NCBI RefSeq assembly: GCF_026914185.1
Contig: NC_070568.1
Coordinates: forward strand, 1,942,001 to 2,006,000
Direction of reading: 5' to 3'
DNA from: Puccinia triticina
Taxonomy: Eukaryota > Basidiomycota > Pucciniomycetes > Pucciniales > Pucciniaceae
Length of the DNA stretch: 64,000 bases
In this document: in pieces, positions 10,819-22,795 of the stretch
Position numbering within the stretch: the stretch's first letter is position 1
How the letters are laid out: every line of letters begins with the position of its first letter
Program-made: the position numbers and the translations under genes
Notes under the pieces: model-generated
The model's input: the letters and a program-made list of their open reading frames with translations, nothing else
Told to the model about the DNA's origin: nothing
Database searches by the model: none

Positions 10819-11540
10819 TGAATAGTGCCCTGGCACTATGAATAGTGCCTCTGGCACTATGAATAGTGCCCTGGCACTATGAATAGTGCCTCTGGCACTA
10901 TGAATAGTGCCCTGGCACTATGAATAGTGCCTCTGGCACTATGAATAGTGCCCTGGCACTATGAATAGTGCCCTGGCACTATGAATAGTGCCTCTGGCAC
11001 TATGAATAGTGCCCTGGCACTATGAATAGTGCCTCTGGCACTATGAATAGTGCCCTGGCACTATGAATAGTGCCTCTGGCACTATGAATAGTGCCCTGGC
11101 ACTATGAATAGTGCCTCTGGCACTATGAATAGTGCCCTGGCACTATGAATAGTGCCTCTGGCACTATGAATAGTGCCCTGGCACTATGAATAGTGCCTCT
11201 GGCACTATGAATAGTGCCCTGGCACTATGAATAGTGCCTCTGGCACTATGAATAGTGCCTCTGGCACTATGAATAGTGCCCTGGCACTATGAATAGTGCC
11301 TCTGGCACTATGAATAGTGCCCTGGCACTATGAATAGTGCCCTGGCACTATGAATAGTGCCCTGGCACTATGAATAGTGCCCTGGCACTATGAATAGTGC
11401 CTCTGGCACTATGAATAGTGCCCTGGCACTATGAATAGTGCCCTGGCACTATGAATAGTGCCTCTGGCACTATGAATAGTGCCCTGGCACTATGAATAGT
11501 GCCCTGGCACTGTGAATAGTGCCAGAGGCACTATGAATAT
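10819..11540 (-). repeat. Mixed 20/21-bp minisatellite, array 8
   Basis: Units of 20 bp (CCCT junction) and 21 bp (CCTCT junction) alternate, forming a 41-bp dimer that differs from arrays 2 and 6 because both halves keep the perfect ACTATGAATAGT core. The last units degrade to AATATTGCCC at 11540. Confidence 0.95.
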
Positions 11541-12773
11541 TGCCCAAGACTGTTCTCGAGGCCTTGTTCCAGTGTCCAGAAACAAAAGAAGGAATATTGG
11601 AAACAAACTCTTCTCATTTAACCAGTGATACAAATTGAAAAAAATTAGTCATACCTAATTCATTCAACTGGGCACTAGCTGTGAAGCCTTAAGTTCTCTT
11701 GGCTGCAAAATTTTGTGTCCCCAAGTCTAGCTCTGATTTCACAATTATTGCATGGAGGCTGCAGCCATTGATGACTGCACCATTGATGATTGATGTGTTG
11801 GGGAATTATTTCAAGCTGGAATCTGCCCATTTCTTATTTGGAGAGAGAGAGAGAGCTTCACAAAGAGAAATGAGAAGCAAAAAGAAGAAGAAATTACACC
11901 ACATGTCTGTTAATTGTCTCAATGGGTTCACAAAAAGATAGATTGTGCTGGTATTTGCTCAGTTCTTGATGAAGGGTTGCATATTAGGAGGCTTATATAC
12001 AAATAACCATGATCCAAGTTGGTTGCTTGTATAATTGCCCTGCTTCCTCATGACAATGACGTCATGTATTTTTATAGTACACCTAGACTTTAACCAGTTT
12101 CATTGTAGCATTGTACATATTTCAAAGTGGTTCAAGGAGCCCATAAAATCTGTGAGCATTCTGCAAGTGCTCTTTACCAAGATTGATCAAGTTTGCTGGA
12201 TTTCCTCCATCATAGCAAATATTCATAATAATTTGGCAGGAATCATGCCTGATCAAGTGACCATACAATATTGCACTGGACATTCTTTCTTTTTCAGCTT
12301 GCTACATAACTCACCCAAAATATTAACACTTGTGAACCTCATTTGAGTCTGACTACCACTCATTTTGTCCACTTGGTGGCTTTGTGATGCAGAACCTAGA
12401 ACTGGATCAACCTGGCCCATTTCATTCACATCTCACATGGGCTTTCTTTTGTTTCCCAGAAATGTGAAAATCACTTCAACGTTACAAACCAGATATGTAT
12501 GCATATTGAGATTTATGCAAAACAGTCCAAAAAGAATTCCGTGTCCAATCCACATAGCTGAGGCAGCGAATGATCTTCGTTGACAACCCATGACAAAGTA
12601 AGTCAATTTTCCTGCATCTCTGTCTACGGTTGCTCTGGTTGCTGGCAAGGCACAGCTGCGGTCTGCCCTCCAGAGCTTGCCAATCCATCTCCCTCATCTT
12701 GTAACACATCACTCAGTAGCTGACATCGTAGTAGCTGACATCGTATTTTTACTCAAAACTCGTCTTTCTCGAC
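11541..12773. other. Unique DNA, no gene recognised
   Basis: Several short open frames (for example 12035-12346 and 12365-12583) have no motif and overlap shadows on the other strand. A GTAGCTGACATC direct repeat lies at 12715-12741. Nothing else was identified. Confidence 0.4.
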
Positions 12774-15021
12774 ATGTCCTCTGCCACCCATTCCATTGGC
12801 GCCACATTCAACTCAGCCACCCTGACCCTCTATCCGGCCGATTTACTCTACCCAGCCCAACTCATTGACCAAGTTCTCAAAACCAAGCCAATCCCCGTCC
12901 AATCCCTCGCCAACCAGTGGATTGGCATCAATATCATCCCCAAAGCTCCCTCCGACACATGGCTCATCAACGGCCTCTCCCTCTACATCACCGGCCTATA
13001 TTTCAAGGCAATCTGGGGTACGAATGACTACCGATATTGGATCAAGAAGGAAATCATCAAATGCGTCGAATCGGATGTCGATAAACCACCGATCTGCCAA
13101 CCCGGCTGCCATTGCCGTTCGACACTGAAGTTCTAGGTTTCGTCAATCTCAAAGCAAGCCTCACACTTTATATTCTCGATCGACATCTCAGACGATCAGG
13201 CGGTGGTACATCTCTCGGCTTGAGTCGGGTCATCCCAAAAATCTTCCTCCCTGCGATTTCGGGCGAAATGCGGGATAACATGCTATCGACCAGCAGCTTC
13301 CTGCGCATCTGTCGGAAATTGAATGGAAACAAGCTGAAATCTTGGGCTGACCAATGGATCTGCCTCTGGTTGTCCAGTCTTCCAAGTCACCGCGTATTTC
13401 AATCGGAAAAAGTTAACCCACGAGCTCACCTTGAGGCAACTCAACCGATCAAAGCAGTACTACCAAGATGATTGGACCACTTGGGCGGAGAAGCGCAACG
13501 TGAAACCAGTCGATCGGTTCGAAGGACAAATGTCGAACAGAATCCAAGAATGTGACGGTATTCCTTACGAACATGTGCTCGATATCAAGGAACCTTTCAA
13601 GCGCTACGAGCTGCCCTCTAACCACAAGAATGAGAAATTCAAGCGTTCCAGTCGCCGATACGCTTCATCCAACCAAGCCCCTGCTGATCTCACGGAAAAC
13701 TCGAGCGAAACGTTTACTTATCCGCCCTGGGAGCGTTCACAAGAGGAGCGCGATCGATGGAAAGTGAGAGATTGGATGGAAGAAGAGGACCTGTTTATCA
13801 CTCAATCGAACGTTGAGTGGATTCATCTGGATGTTGAGGTCGAATGGATCTGTGACTTCAGATTTGAGATGAAAGAGTTCATGTGGCTAGAACAACTTCA
13901 GAGGGACCGCAATGTCGTCGCTCAACTACAGGTAAGAAACCACATCCCATCTCCCCCCTGTCTGGCTCAGCAACACAAAAAGCTGACCGGGATTCCTTTT
14001 GGTTATCTCAGGCGGTCAAAGCGTTGAAAACTCTACCTTCAAAGATTGTCTCGAGTCACTTGTGCCGAGTTGTTCTCATCCCGGAGTCCTGTTTCAGAAT
14101 CCGGGTTGAGGCCGTCTTGGCCCTCGTCTCGGTTTGTTTGGAACTTTTACTCGATCAACCTATCCATCCATCTGCATATTTGAACCCCCCCCCCTCTTTC
14201 TTTCTTTCTTTTACTTTTCAAAACCACAGTGTGCAAACAGTCGGTGCGGCTTTCTGGGCCTTTTATCTCCTCAAACTCTTCCAAACACGCTACTGTTATC
14301 ATCCCCAAGTCGAACCTGACAGTCCATGGAACATCAGAGCAATCCCTAAGCCCAACCAATTCAACAACTTTGCCGATTATTTCATCCGCAAGGTCTGTTT
14401 TTTTATATATCCAGTGATGTCGCGCTGTGTACTGATTGATTGGCACATCTCTATTGATTCTCACAGGCAATCGTCGTTGCCCTTTCCCACGTGCGAGATC
14501 AGACCAACAACTTGCCTTCGGTCTGCCATCAGTTTTTCCTTGACCAGCTGGTCTATAACAACAGTTCCTTGAACGCGGTTAGTTTTATTACCTGTCTGAA
14601 AGTTGCGCATAAATGTGCATGGCCTACTGGAGGACGTCCTTAACGTTTCCGCATCTCCTTGAAATTTCTTCTAAAGTATTCCGATGCCCATTACATAGCA
14701 ACTACAATCGGATCAATGACCGATTCATTGATTCATCTAGCCAACAATGGTGGAAGGGAGCAACTAGGCGAAATCTTTGGAACCAAAGCGCTTTCAACAG
14801 GGGTGCTTCCGGATTTGGAGAGGACTTGCGACAAAAGAGCACTACTGATGATCAACAAACTCGAAAGATTCTTCATGGCCGACCGACTAGTACCTTCTTA
14901 TTGTAATCTGATCACAATGACTGTCATCGAATTCAGTGCAACTTTAGTCCGTTTCTGTTTGATCCGCAGCTAACTTCGCTAATTGGCTCTTGACTTATAG
15001 GCCAAATTAAAACTAATGTAC
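12774..15021 (+). pseudogene. TAF2: Truncated TAF2-like (TFIID subunit 2) gene
   Basis: TAF2 is the aminopeptidase-like subunit of general transcription factor TFIID. Residues typical of its M1-peptidase-like middle are clear: LANQWIGINIIPK, WLINGLSLYITGLYFK and GTNDYRYW, then EWICDFRFEMKEFMW, QLQRDRNVVAQLQ, PKPNQFNNFADYF and a helical repeat part. Introns are retained at 13932-14011, about 14132-14227, 14393-14466, 14578-14676 and 14947-15000, all with GT..AG ends, so this is a genomic copy and not a processed one. The gene is broken. The N-terminal third is missing. The frame shifts near 13110 (consistent with loss of one base after GGCTG), near 13350 (between DQWIC and SGCPVF) and at the exon near 14230. 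After exon 15001-15021 no further TAF2 sequence was found before the element at 15082. A functional copy is presumably elsewhere. Confidence 0.85.
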
Positions 15022-15124
15022 GTAGGTTTCTTGCTGGTTGATCTAATATTCTTTTTGCTGTGCGCAACACCTTGAACCCTTTACACCTCACACCCTTACA
15101 TCTCACTGCGCGCGGGCCGAGCGC

Positions 15125-15186
15125 GCCTCAGCGCTCATACAGGTACTGTCGGATTACACATAATCCGACAGTACAAGCGCTGAGGC
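15125..15186. repeat. GCCTCAGCGCT hairpin repeat, copy 1
   Basis: Outer arms GCCTCAGCGCT and AGCGCTGAGGC enclose inner arms ACTGTCGGATTA and TAATCCGACAGT, so the 62-bp unit is a nested foldback. Related copies lie at 15215-15268 and, inverted, at 17802-17872. Confidence 0.8.
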
Positions 15187-15214
15187 TTCTCACCACCAAC
15201 CGCGGGCCGAGCGC

Positions 15215-15268
15215 GCCTCAGCGCTCCTACAGGTACTGCACGTAATCCGACAGTGCGAGCGCTGAGGC
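15215..15268. repeat. GCCTCAGCGCT hairpin repeat, copy 2
   Basis: A shortened tandem copy of the preceding hairpin together with its GGGCCGAGCGC flank. The left inner arm is partly deleted (TACTGCACGTAATCC), while the outer arms are kept. Confidence 0.75.
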
Positions 15269-15379
15269 TGCTCACCACCAACCACCACCATATTATACAA
15301 CTTTTTGAGAGCAAGTATCACGGGTACACCTCCCCGGGTACTGCGGGTACCAGGTGCCACCTTTTGGTCAAAAAACAAC

Positions 15380-16120
15380 CCGGTACCTGTACCCACAGAA
15401 CATTTTGAGAAATTCAGGTTGTTTGGTAGATATGGAGGATTGAATGCAGGTTGCATTCAGGGTCTTCCCTAAAAATATGTGAGTAAGAGCTATTAAAAAT
15501 ATGATTAAATGGAGGACTTCCCGGGCGATATGGGACTCTTGCAGATGTCAATATAGACCCAAAAAGTCTAGATTTTTGCAGGGAAATCTAGCTTTTTGGG
15601 GTCCAGATCAGTTCTGGGAGACCCGCAGATTCCGACCGGAAGTCCTCCAATCTTCCCCAATGCCATGCAACGGGTATTAGGGAGTTTTCAGTGTACCAGA
15701 TTTAATTCTGAAACAAAATTTCCAGAAATCCAGGCAGTTTGAAATTTATTGAGGATCAAAGATTGACCTCACCCTGGATTTTCCTTCCGAAATAGGATAG
15801 AAGGACTTCTAGGAATCTTATTCAAGCTCTCCCAATCACAGTCATTCCTCTGAGGGTTCTTTTGAATGTGTTGTATTATATTCTGAAGTAAAATTTTGAG
15901 AAATCCCATTTGTTTGGAAGGTATTGAGGATTAAATATAAGTTGCATTCAGGGGGTTCCCTCAAAAAAAAATGTGCAAGATCTGTTGAAAAATATTAGAT
16001 TTACTAGTTCCAGCCATCTCTTTTGGGGTACTTTCAAGTGTTCCTGATTGTATTCTGAAATAAAATTTCCAGAAATCTGAGTGGTTTGGACTTTATTGAG
16101 GATCAAATATTGGTTCCTGC
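15380..16120 (+). repeat. Degenerate tandem repeat, period near 200 bp
   Basis: Four diverged copies of a block with ATTCTGAAA, AAAATTT, AGAAATC, then GTTTGGA and ATTGAGGAT are seen near 15400, 15690, 15880 and 16050. Spacing is irregular and the copies carry small insertions. No coding potential. Confidence 0.55.
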
Positions 16121-17801
16121 CAGCAGGAAGTTGCTGTGATTTGGGGGAAGGAGGGAGTAGAGGGGAGAGATATGGTTTTTCAGGGAAGGATCTGGATTTT
16201 TAGAAATATTTTCCAATGGAAATTTTATTTACAATTAAATTGTATCAATCTTTGAAATAAGATTGTGGAGTTTGACATACTCTGTGGATGAATTGGTTTG
16301 AAGTTCTTAGTGGCAGCACATATCAAGGCTGATATCTGATAGATGGCCAGTTGAATAGGTCACCCTGGGTGAATTTTATTCATCCATAAATTTCCTATAA
16401 TGATTTATCAAAACATTATCCCATGATTTTGAATGCAGGAAATCCATGATCTGCATTCCAGTCCATCAGTGTTCATTGAAAATGTACAAGTTTTAAGGGC
16501 ATGTACATTAGAAGCCACAATATCTTACTGGGATTGGATGTATTTCCTTCATTCAGGTTTTCTTTCAATACCGGTCACCAAGGGTATATGTACCTCAGGT
16601 TGCCTGTTGAGACGGATGTACCGGTTCGGGCTTACAGCCCGGGCACCGCTGCGGTGATCTAACCGAGGAGGGGTCTGTTTCCGATGTTCCTTGGCATGGA
16701 TGGCGGTTCAGTGCCACAACTTGGCCAACTTTGGCAAAAGACTGGCCAACTTGGCAGTCCAGGGGCGGAAATTAAATTTCTCTGGCAAAATTGGCGGGCC
16801 AGTACCTCCATAACATCTGGTGTGTTCACAACTTTTGTATTGTGGGTTTCCATCCGGATTGCCTTGGACATGCAAGCAATAGACCTATCTTCCAAGGAGA
16901 TCCTGACAGGCCTTCATGAGGTACAACATCATGAGTCGGTTTGAAATCTTGAATCCGGGACACGTCTTTGCCGTCCACACTGTTAAGCTTGATTTCTATC
17001 CCATCAGCGGTGCTAGAACTGGGCCATCGCTTGCTTTGCCCATACTCCCAACTCAAGAGTGACATTGGCAAAGCATTCCTCACTTTTTCCTACACAGAAA
17101 ACTCTTGCTTGGGATGCCAAACTCATGCTATTGGTATATTTAGTCCTTCATCTTGTAGCCACAGCCGTACGTAGTCCTTAGCATAAATTCTTTTTCTTCA
17201 GGAACTCGCTGAAGATGGAATGTAAATATCAACTAATAGCAAAGAGAAAACTGGGTTTCCTTCAGCTCTACCTGCCCACATCAATCCTCGCGCTCCGGTG
17301 TCTTCACAACCAAATAGCACCTCCACCGAGTCCAAGATATTCGGACGACAGCAAGATGTTGAAGTACCAGACGCCAATAATGAAGCTGATGAATGATGGG
17401 CCTGCACGGGAGAGGGCCGAGCTTGAATGCATGACACAGAGCTCATCAAACACTCATGTTTGCTCTACTTGGACACAATCTTGTATTGCCCGCTGCTCTG
17501 CAACATGGTATGTGGTTACACACTTACCTCCACAAACAATGAGAAAAAAAACATTTTGTGGAACTGGCACATCCAACAACCCACCTTATCCATTTTTTGA
17601 TTGCTCCCTTACCCGCTGTTTTCTTCCAGGGCACCCACGTGTACACCACACTCATCGGAAACATGCAAGTGCGGAAAGAATACTCTGTAGAATAGAAATA
17701 AAAGGGTTTTTTGACAGGGGGGAATCTAATTGTGTTATGAACTTTTGTTGCAGAATCTTAGCTCTGTTATTTCAGAACACCTTGTAACCTTGTATAGTAT
17801 A
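16121..17801. other. Interior of the 15-18 kb element, no gene recognised
   Basis: Open frames at 16684-17174 and 17215-17787 show no domain or splicing pattern that I could defend. A GC-rich stretch at 16610-16665 (CGGGCTTACAGCCCGGG) can form a small hairpin. Nothing else was identified. Confidence 0.4.
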
Positions 17802-17872
17802 GCATCAGCGCTTGCAGCGCTTGTACTGTCGGGTTACGTGTAATCCAACAGTACCTGTATGAGCGCTGAGGC
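17802..17872. repeat. GCCTCAGCGCT hairpin repeat, copy 3 (inverted)
   Basis: Inverted relative to copies 1 and 2, with inner arms TACTGTCGGGTTA and TAATCCAACAGTA. It forms the inner part of the right end of the putative element. Confidence 0.75.
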
Positions 17873-18010
17873 GGGCTCGGCCCGCGCGCAGTGAGATGTA
17901 AGGCTTTGAGGTGTAAGGGTGCGAGATGTTAGGGAAGGGTACCGAGGTGTAATGGCACCGAGTTGTAAGGGTACCGAGGGGTAAGCCGAGGTGTAATGCC
18001 GAGGTGTGTA

Positions 18011-18536
18011 GGACTTCGGACTTTGGTTCAAGGCCGAACTAGAGGGGGGAGTCGTCTGGAGTCGGGCAGATCTTCCTTGCAGATTCCCATCGGAATCTTA
18101 AAGCATTCCATTCAAGCCCTCCAACAAGCAAATGATGGTCATGGGCCAGTTCCACAAGGAACTCGGTGAACACTTCCAGCAGAAAACCTTTTTCCGCTTC
18201 TTCTCTGGACTCTTGGTACATATCAACGCGTTGGAAGTCTCTCTGGGAAGCTGTTATCAATCAGACATGATGACCTTGAGCACCTATGTTTATTTATATA
18301 TGTATAGTAATTGAGAGGGAAATTAAGTTGACTCAGTCCCAACATCACACCGACATCCGTTTCTTTGCTGAACCTCCTAACCTATCTATGATGCCTTTGT
18401 TTTATCCTTTCCGTATTTTTCCTTTCTCCAATGATTCCCTGAACCTATGCGTAAGCTGCTAACATTTCCGAACAAGTGATTCCCCGTTTTGTTACCTGTC
18501 TCGTTTCAAAATATCCTGTTTACTTCTCATCCAAAA
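18011..18536. other. Unique DNA upstream of next gene
   Basis: The segment at 18030-18260 has a gene-like base composition on both strands, but neither frame gives a recognisable protein. The AT-rich, pyrimidine-rich part at 18330-18536 may be the promoter and 5' leader of the gene at 18537. Confidence 0.35.
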
Positions 18537-19721
18537 ATGCCAAAAGAATTTTCATCCCGCTTTGATTTGGAGCTTAACTCTTACACAACCCGCACCCAAA
18601 ACAAACACCTTGCATCAAAACTTCCAGCTTACAATACCCCCCTCTGCCAGGCATTGTACGATTTCTTGCGACTCCTTCTAGGTATCAAGAAAAACTCAGA
18701 CCCATGGCCAACCTCACCTACTCCTGCTCAATTGGCTCAGTTCCACTTTGGCTGGTGCCCCGACAACCCTGAAGAAAGCCTTATCAACTATATTTCCAAC
18801 CAAATGGTAACTCGCCCCAATCTCACATCTCCCGTTCACGGGAAGAAGAAGGTGTTGCATGAATCACTCAAGACGACCTTCTTGACACACCTCAATCAAA
18901 TCAAATTTCCACACGCGTGTTTCAACTGGGATGAACCGTGTTCTTCGGCGTGGAATGAAGCATTTTCAAACTTAATTCTCAGACACTGGTTCCACGCACG
19001 AGCCAATGGAGCTTTCTTGGCGTACCCGATGGACCCCCATGCTGCAGCTGAATCTTCTACTATCATGGCTCTGATCCGCCGATGGTTTAATGGACGGCGT
19101 GATGATTTACACAGAGAAGAAAGAAAACCCGGTTCTGCTGAAAGTCAAAAGAGGTTGATTCGGAAGAGTCGTCTGCGCAAAACGGTATGTCCATTACTTC
19201 CATGTTTGTTTTCGTATCAAGATGCTAGGCAGTGTGACTGTAACAATATATCTAACAACATGCATGTTTAAATTCTGTAGCTTTCTAAGAACCGAACCGA
19301 GACACTCCAAAGACTAAATGTGGATGAAAAATTCCAAGGAATCTTTTCAGATCCTCAATGCAACTCAGACACCGAAGACCTGGAAAATGGAAAACAAGTT
19401 AAGGTCAAACTTGCGTGGCGCTCAAAGATAGCCGATTCTCTTGCAGAAAAGATTGACATGCTCACCGTTCAAAGGAAAGAAGAAACTAGTAGGAAGGCAT
19501 TTGGTCCAGGTCAACTCCTTGAAAACCGCCGACAAAATTCCGATTCAAACAGTACAGTCAGTCAAGCCAAGATCCCAAGATGCTTACCTAGAGATTGGTA
19601 CGACAAGCAGCTTTTACAAGACCTTGGAAAATCAGCCCGAGAACACCTATCCGATCAAGCTCCCCTTGGCCTGTCAGATTTATGTTTTCATTTGGACCAA
19701 TTGATTTCTTCACAGCAGTAA
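18537..19721 (+). CDS. Hypothetical rust-type protein, 2 exons, 362 aa
   Basis: Exons 18537-19184 and 19281-19721 flank a 96-bp intron (GTATGT...TCTGTAG) and join in frame. The start is the first ATG (MPKEFSS); the frame upstream has no ATG. The N-terminal part has a Trp- and His-containing region (LAQFHFGWCPDNPEES, SNLILRHWFHARANGAF) followed by a highly basic stretch near residues 185-225 (RRWFNGRRDD, RLIRKSRLRKT). The second exon contains FSDPQCNSDTE, a conserved-looking WRS motif and CLPRDWYDKQLL. The basic middle followed by a DWYD segment resembles a multicopy hypothetical family that I associate with rust genomes, perhaps transposon-linked. I cannot name a function. No frameshift or internal stop is present. 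Confidence 0.6.
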
Positions 19722-20363
19722 AAACAACCTGAAGTCATTGATACATTTGAATTATTTGTACATAAAATACATATACCTTGACCTCATGTTGTACATAGAT
19801 AAATATCTATTTTATACTCTTCAGCCCTGAGCAGTTCTGATTAATTTCTGTGCCAATCCCTGTTTCAGTGTCATTTCTACACCCAGGCCATGGCCACATT
19901 TTTTATTATGGCCTCATGCTTTAAATTGATCATTCCATACAGCTCCACTCAACCCCCCACTGATTAATTGTTCACCTGGTGATGACAGAAACGCTTAGCT
20001 GGTCAGTACATCAACTACATACATGAGAAGAATTGCAGGCAATTAGCTCTGTCAATGCACCAAACACTGCAAAAATAACTGGGTCAACTGTAAGCAGTTG
20101 ACATGTGGGAACTTGACGGAGGCTTTTGGTGTTACTCCAACCTTCCTCAAAGGGTTCCCTCAACCAAACTTTGTGCACATTGCACAGTGACTGTGCCTAA
20201 AAGGCAGTCATTTAATTACAAGTGGGGCTACAATGGCAGCTTGGTCAGAGCACCCTGCATGTCAACCGCAAGTGGTTGACCCAGTTTTTCTTGTAGTGGA
20301 ATATCAGCTATGTATGCCTTTACGGGGTGGGTGTGAGAAGGGGTATTAATATAGAGCAGAGCC
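19722..20363. other. Intergenic DNA with two GTCAAC hairpins
   Basis: No gene was seen. Short inverted repeats GTCAACTG...CAGTTGAC (20088-20103) and GTCAACCGC...GTGGTTGAC (20259-20280) are present, and a related one lies at about 28864-28886. The minisatellite begins at 20364. Confidence 0.5.
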
Positions 20364-21078
20364 ACAGTGCTTCTGGCACTGTGAATAGTGCCCCGATACT
20401 GTGAATAGTTCCTCCGGCAATGTAAATAGTGCCCTGGTACTGTGAATAGTGCCCCGGTACTGTGAATAGTGCCCCGGTACTGTGAATAGTGCCTCCGGCA
20501 CTGTGAATAGTGCCCCGGTACTGTGAATAGTGCCTCCGGCACTGTGAATAGTGCCCCGGTACTGTGAATAGTGCCTCCGGCAGTGTGAATAGTGCCCCGG
20601 TACTGTGAATAGTGCCTCCGGCACTGTGAATAGTGCCCCGATACTGTGAATAGTGCCCCGGTACTGTGAATAGTGCTTCTGGCACTGTGAATAGTGCCTC
20701 CGGCACTGTGAATAGTGCCTCCGGCACTGTGAATAGTGCCTCCGGCACTGTGAATAGTGCCTCCGGCACTGTGAATAGTGCCTCCGGCACTGTGAATAGT
20801 GCCTCCGGCACTGTGAATAGTGCCCCGGCACTGTGAATAGTGCCTCCGGCACTGTGAATAGTGCCTCCGGCACTGTGAATAGTGCCTCCGGCACTGTGAA
20901 TAGTGCCTCCGGCACTGTGAATAGTGCCTCCGGCACTGTGAATAGTGCCTCCGGCACTGTGAATAGTGCCCCGGCACTGTGAATAGTGCCTCCGGCACTG
21001 TGAATAGTGCCCCGGCACTGTGAATAGTGCCTCCGGCACTGTGAATAGTGCCCCGGCACTGTGAATAGTGCCCCGGTA
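20364..21078 (-). repeat. 20/21-bp minisatellite, array 9 (reverse orientation)
   Basis: Units such as GTGCCTCCGGCACTGTGAATA and GTGCCCCGGTACTGTGAATA run in reverse orientation. They carry CACAGTGCC on the complement and so belong to the same subtype as array 1. The left part is more diverged (CCCCGGTACTGTG units), the right part more uniform. All three minus frames remain open as an artefact. Confidence 0.95.
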
Positions 21079-21097
21079 CCCTCCCGCACTGTTGATC
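21079..21097. other. Orientation-switch junction between arrays
   Basis: A 19-bp non-repeat sequence (CCCTCCCGCACTGTTGATC core) separates reverse-oriented array 9 from forward-oriented array 10. The two arrays therefore form a large inverted repeat with almost no spacer. Confidence 0.8.
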
Positions 21098-22795
21098 CGG
21101 GGCACTATTCATAGTGCCAGAGGCACTATTCAGAGTGCTGGGGCACTATTCATAGTGCCAGAGGCACTATTCAGAGTGCTGGGGCACTATTCATAGTGCC
21201 AGAGGCACTATTCAGAGTGCTGGGGCACTATTCATAGTGCCAGAGGCACTATTCAGAGTGCTGGGGCACTATTCATAGTGCCAGAGGCACTATTCAGAGT
21301 GCTGGGGCACTATTCATAGTGCCAGAGGCACTATTCAGAGTGCTGGGGCACTATTCATAGTGCCAGAGGCACTATTCAGAGTGCTGGGGCACTATTCATA
21401 GTGCCAGAGGCACTATTCAGAGTGCTGGGGCACTATTCATAGTGCCAGAGGCACTATTCAGAGTGCTGGGGCACTATTCATAGTGCCAGAGGCACTATTC
21501 AGAGTGCTGGGGCACTATTCATAGTGCCAGAGGCACTATTCAGAGTGCTGGGGCACTATTCATAGTGCCAGAGGCACTATTCAGAGTGCTGGGGCACTAT
21601 TCATAGTGCCAGAGGCACTATTCATAGTGCCAGAGGCACTATTCAGAGTGCTGGGGCACTATTCATAGTGCCAGAGGCACTATTCAGAGTGCTGGGGCAC
21701 TATTCATAGTGCCAGAGGCACTATTCAGAGTGCTGGGGCACTATTCATAGTGCCAGAGGCACTATTCAGAGTGCTGGGGCACTATTCATAGTGCCAGAGG
21801 CACTATTCAGAGTGCTGGGGCACTATTCATAGTGCCAGAGGCACTATTCAGAGTGCTGGGGCACTATTCATAGTGCCAGAGGCACTATTCAGAGTGCTGG
21901 GGCACTATTCATAGTGCCAGAGGCACTATTCAGAGTGCTGGGGCACTATTCATAGTGCCAGAGGCACTATTCAGAGTGCTGGGGCACTATTCATAGTGCC
22001 AGAGGCACTATTCAGAGTGCTGGGGCACTATTCATAGTGCCAGAGGCACTATTCAGAGTGCTGGGGCACTATTCATAGTGCCAGAGGCACTATTCAGAGT
22101 GCTGGGGCACTATTCATAGTGCCAGAGGCACTATTCAGAGTGCTGGGGCACTATTCATAGTGCCAGAGGCACTATTCAGAGTGCTGGGGCACTATTCATA
22201 GTGCCAGAGGCACTATTCAGAGTGCTGGGGCACTATTCATAGTGCCAGAGGCACTATTCAGAGTGCTGGGGCACTATTCATAGTGCCAGAGGCACTATTC
22301 AGAGTGCTGGGGCACTATTCATAGTGCCAGAGGCACTATTCAGAGTGCTGGGGCACTATTCATAGTGCCAGAGGCACTATTCAGAGTGCTGGGGCACTAT
22401 TCATAGTGCCAGAGGCACTATTCAGAGTGCTGGGGCACTATTCATAGTGCCAGAGGCACTATTCAGAGTGCTGGGGCACTATTCATAGTGCCAGAGGCAC
22501 TATTCAGAGTGCTGGGGCACTATTCATAGTGCCAGAGGCACTATTCAGAGTGCTGGGGCACTATTCATAGTGCCAGAGGCACTATTCAGAGTGCTGGGGC
22601 ACTATTCATAGTGCCAGAGGCACTATTCAGAGTGCTGGGGCACTATTCATAGTGCCAGAGGCACTATTCAGAGTGCTGGGGCACTATTCATAGTGCCAGA
22701 GGCACTATTCAGAGTGCTGGGGCACTATTCATAGTGCCAGAGGCACTATTCAGAGTGCTGGGGCACTATTCATAGTGCCAGAGGCACTATTCAGA
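21098..22795 (+). repeat. 41-bp composite minisatellite, array 10 (GTGCT type)
   Basis: About 41 copies of the 20+21 bp dimer in forward orientation. The CAG half ends in GTGCT rather than GTGCC. The array is very uniform; one unit near 21610 lacks its CAG half. Confidence 0.96.

Larger units (their letters stand above)
15082..18010. mobile_element. Putative DNA element with long inverted ends
   Basis: The left end (about 15082-15186) and right end (about 17802-17920) are inverted copies. Both contain TTACATCTCACTGCGCGCG and GGGCCGAG, followed by a hairpin ending GCGCTGAGG. The right end continues to about 18010 as short tandem repeats of the type TACCGAGGTGTAA. The interior holds no transposase that I recognise, so this would be a non-autonomous element or two independent insertions of the same repeat. 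It begins about 60 bp after the last TAF2 exon, inside what should be the next intron. No target duplication was established. Confidence 0.5.

Noticed and set aside
9935..10841. 293/294-codon repeat proteins
   Set aside because: Same reason; a perfectly uniform 21-bp array must be open in some frames on both strands.
16600..16680. tRNA- or 5S-like sequence around GGTTCGGGCTTACAGCCCGGG
   Set aside because: Only a short hairpin; no complete cloverleaf and no internal promoter spacing.
18039..18314. Continuation of TAF2 after the 15-18 kb element
   Set aside because: Neither strand gives TAF2-like residues, so the gene end is considered lost.
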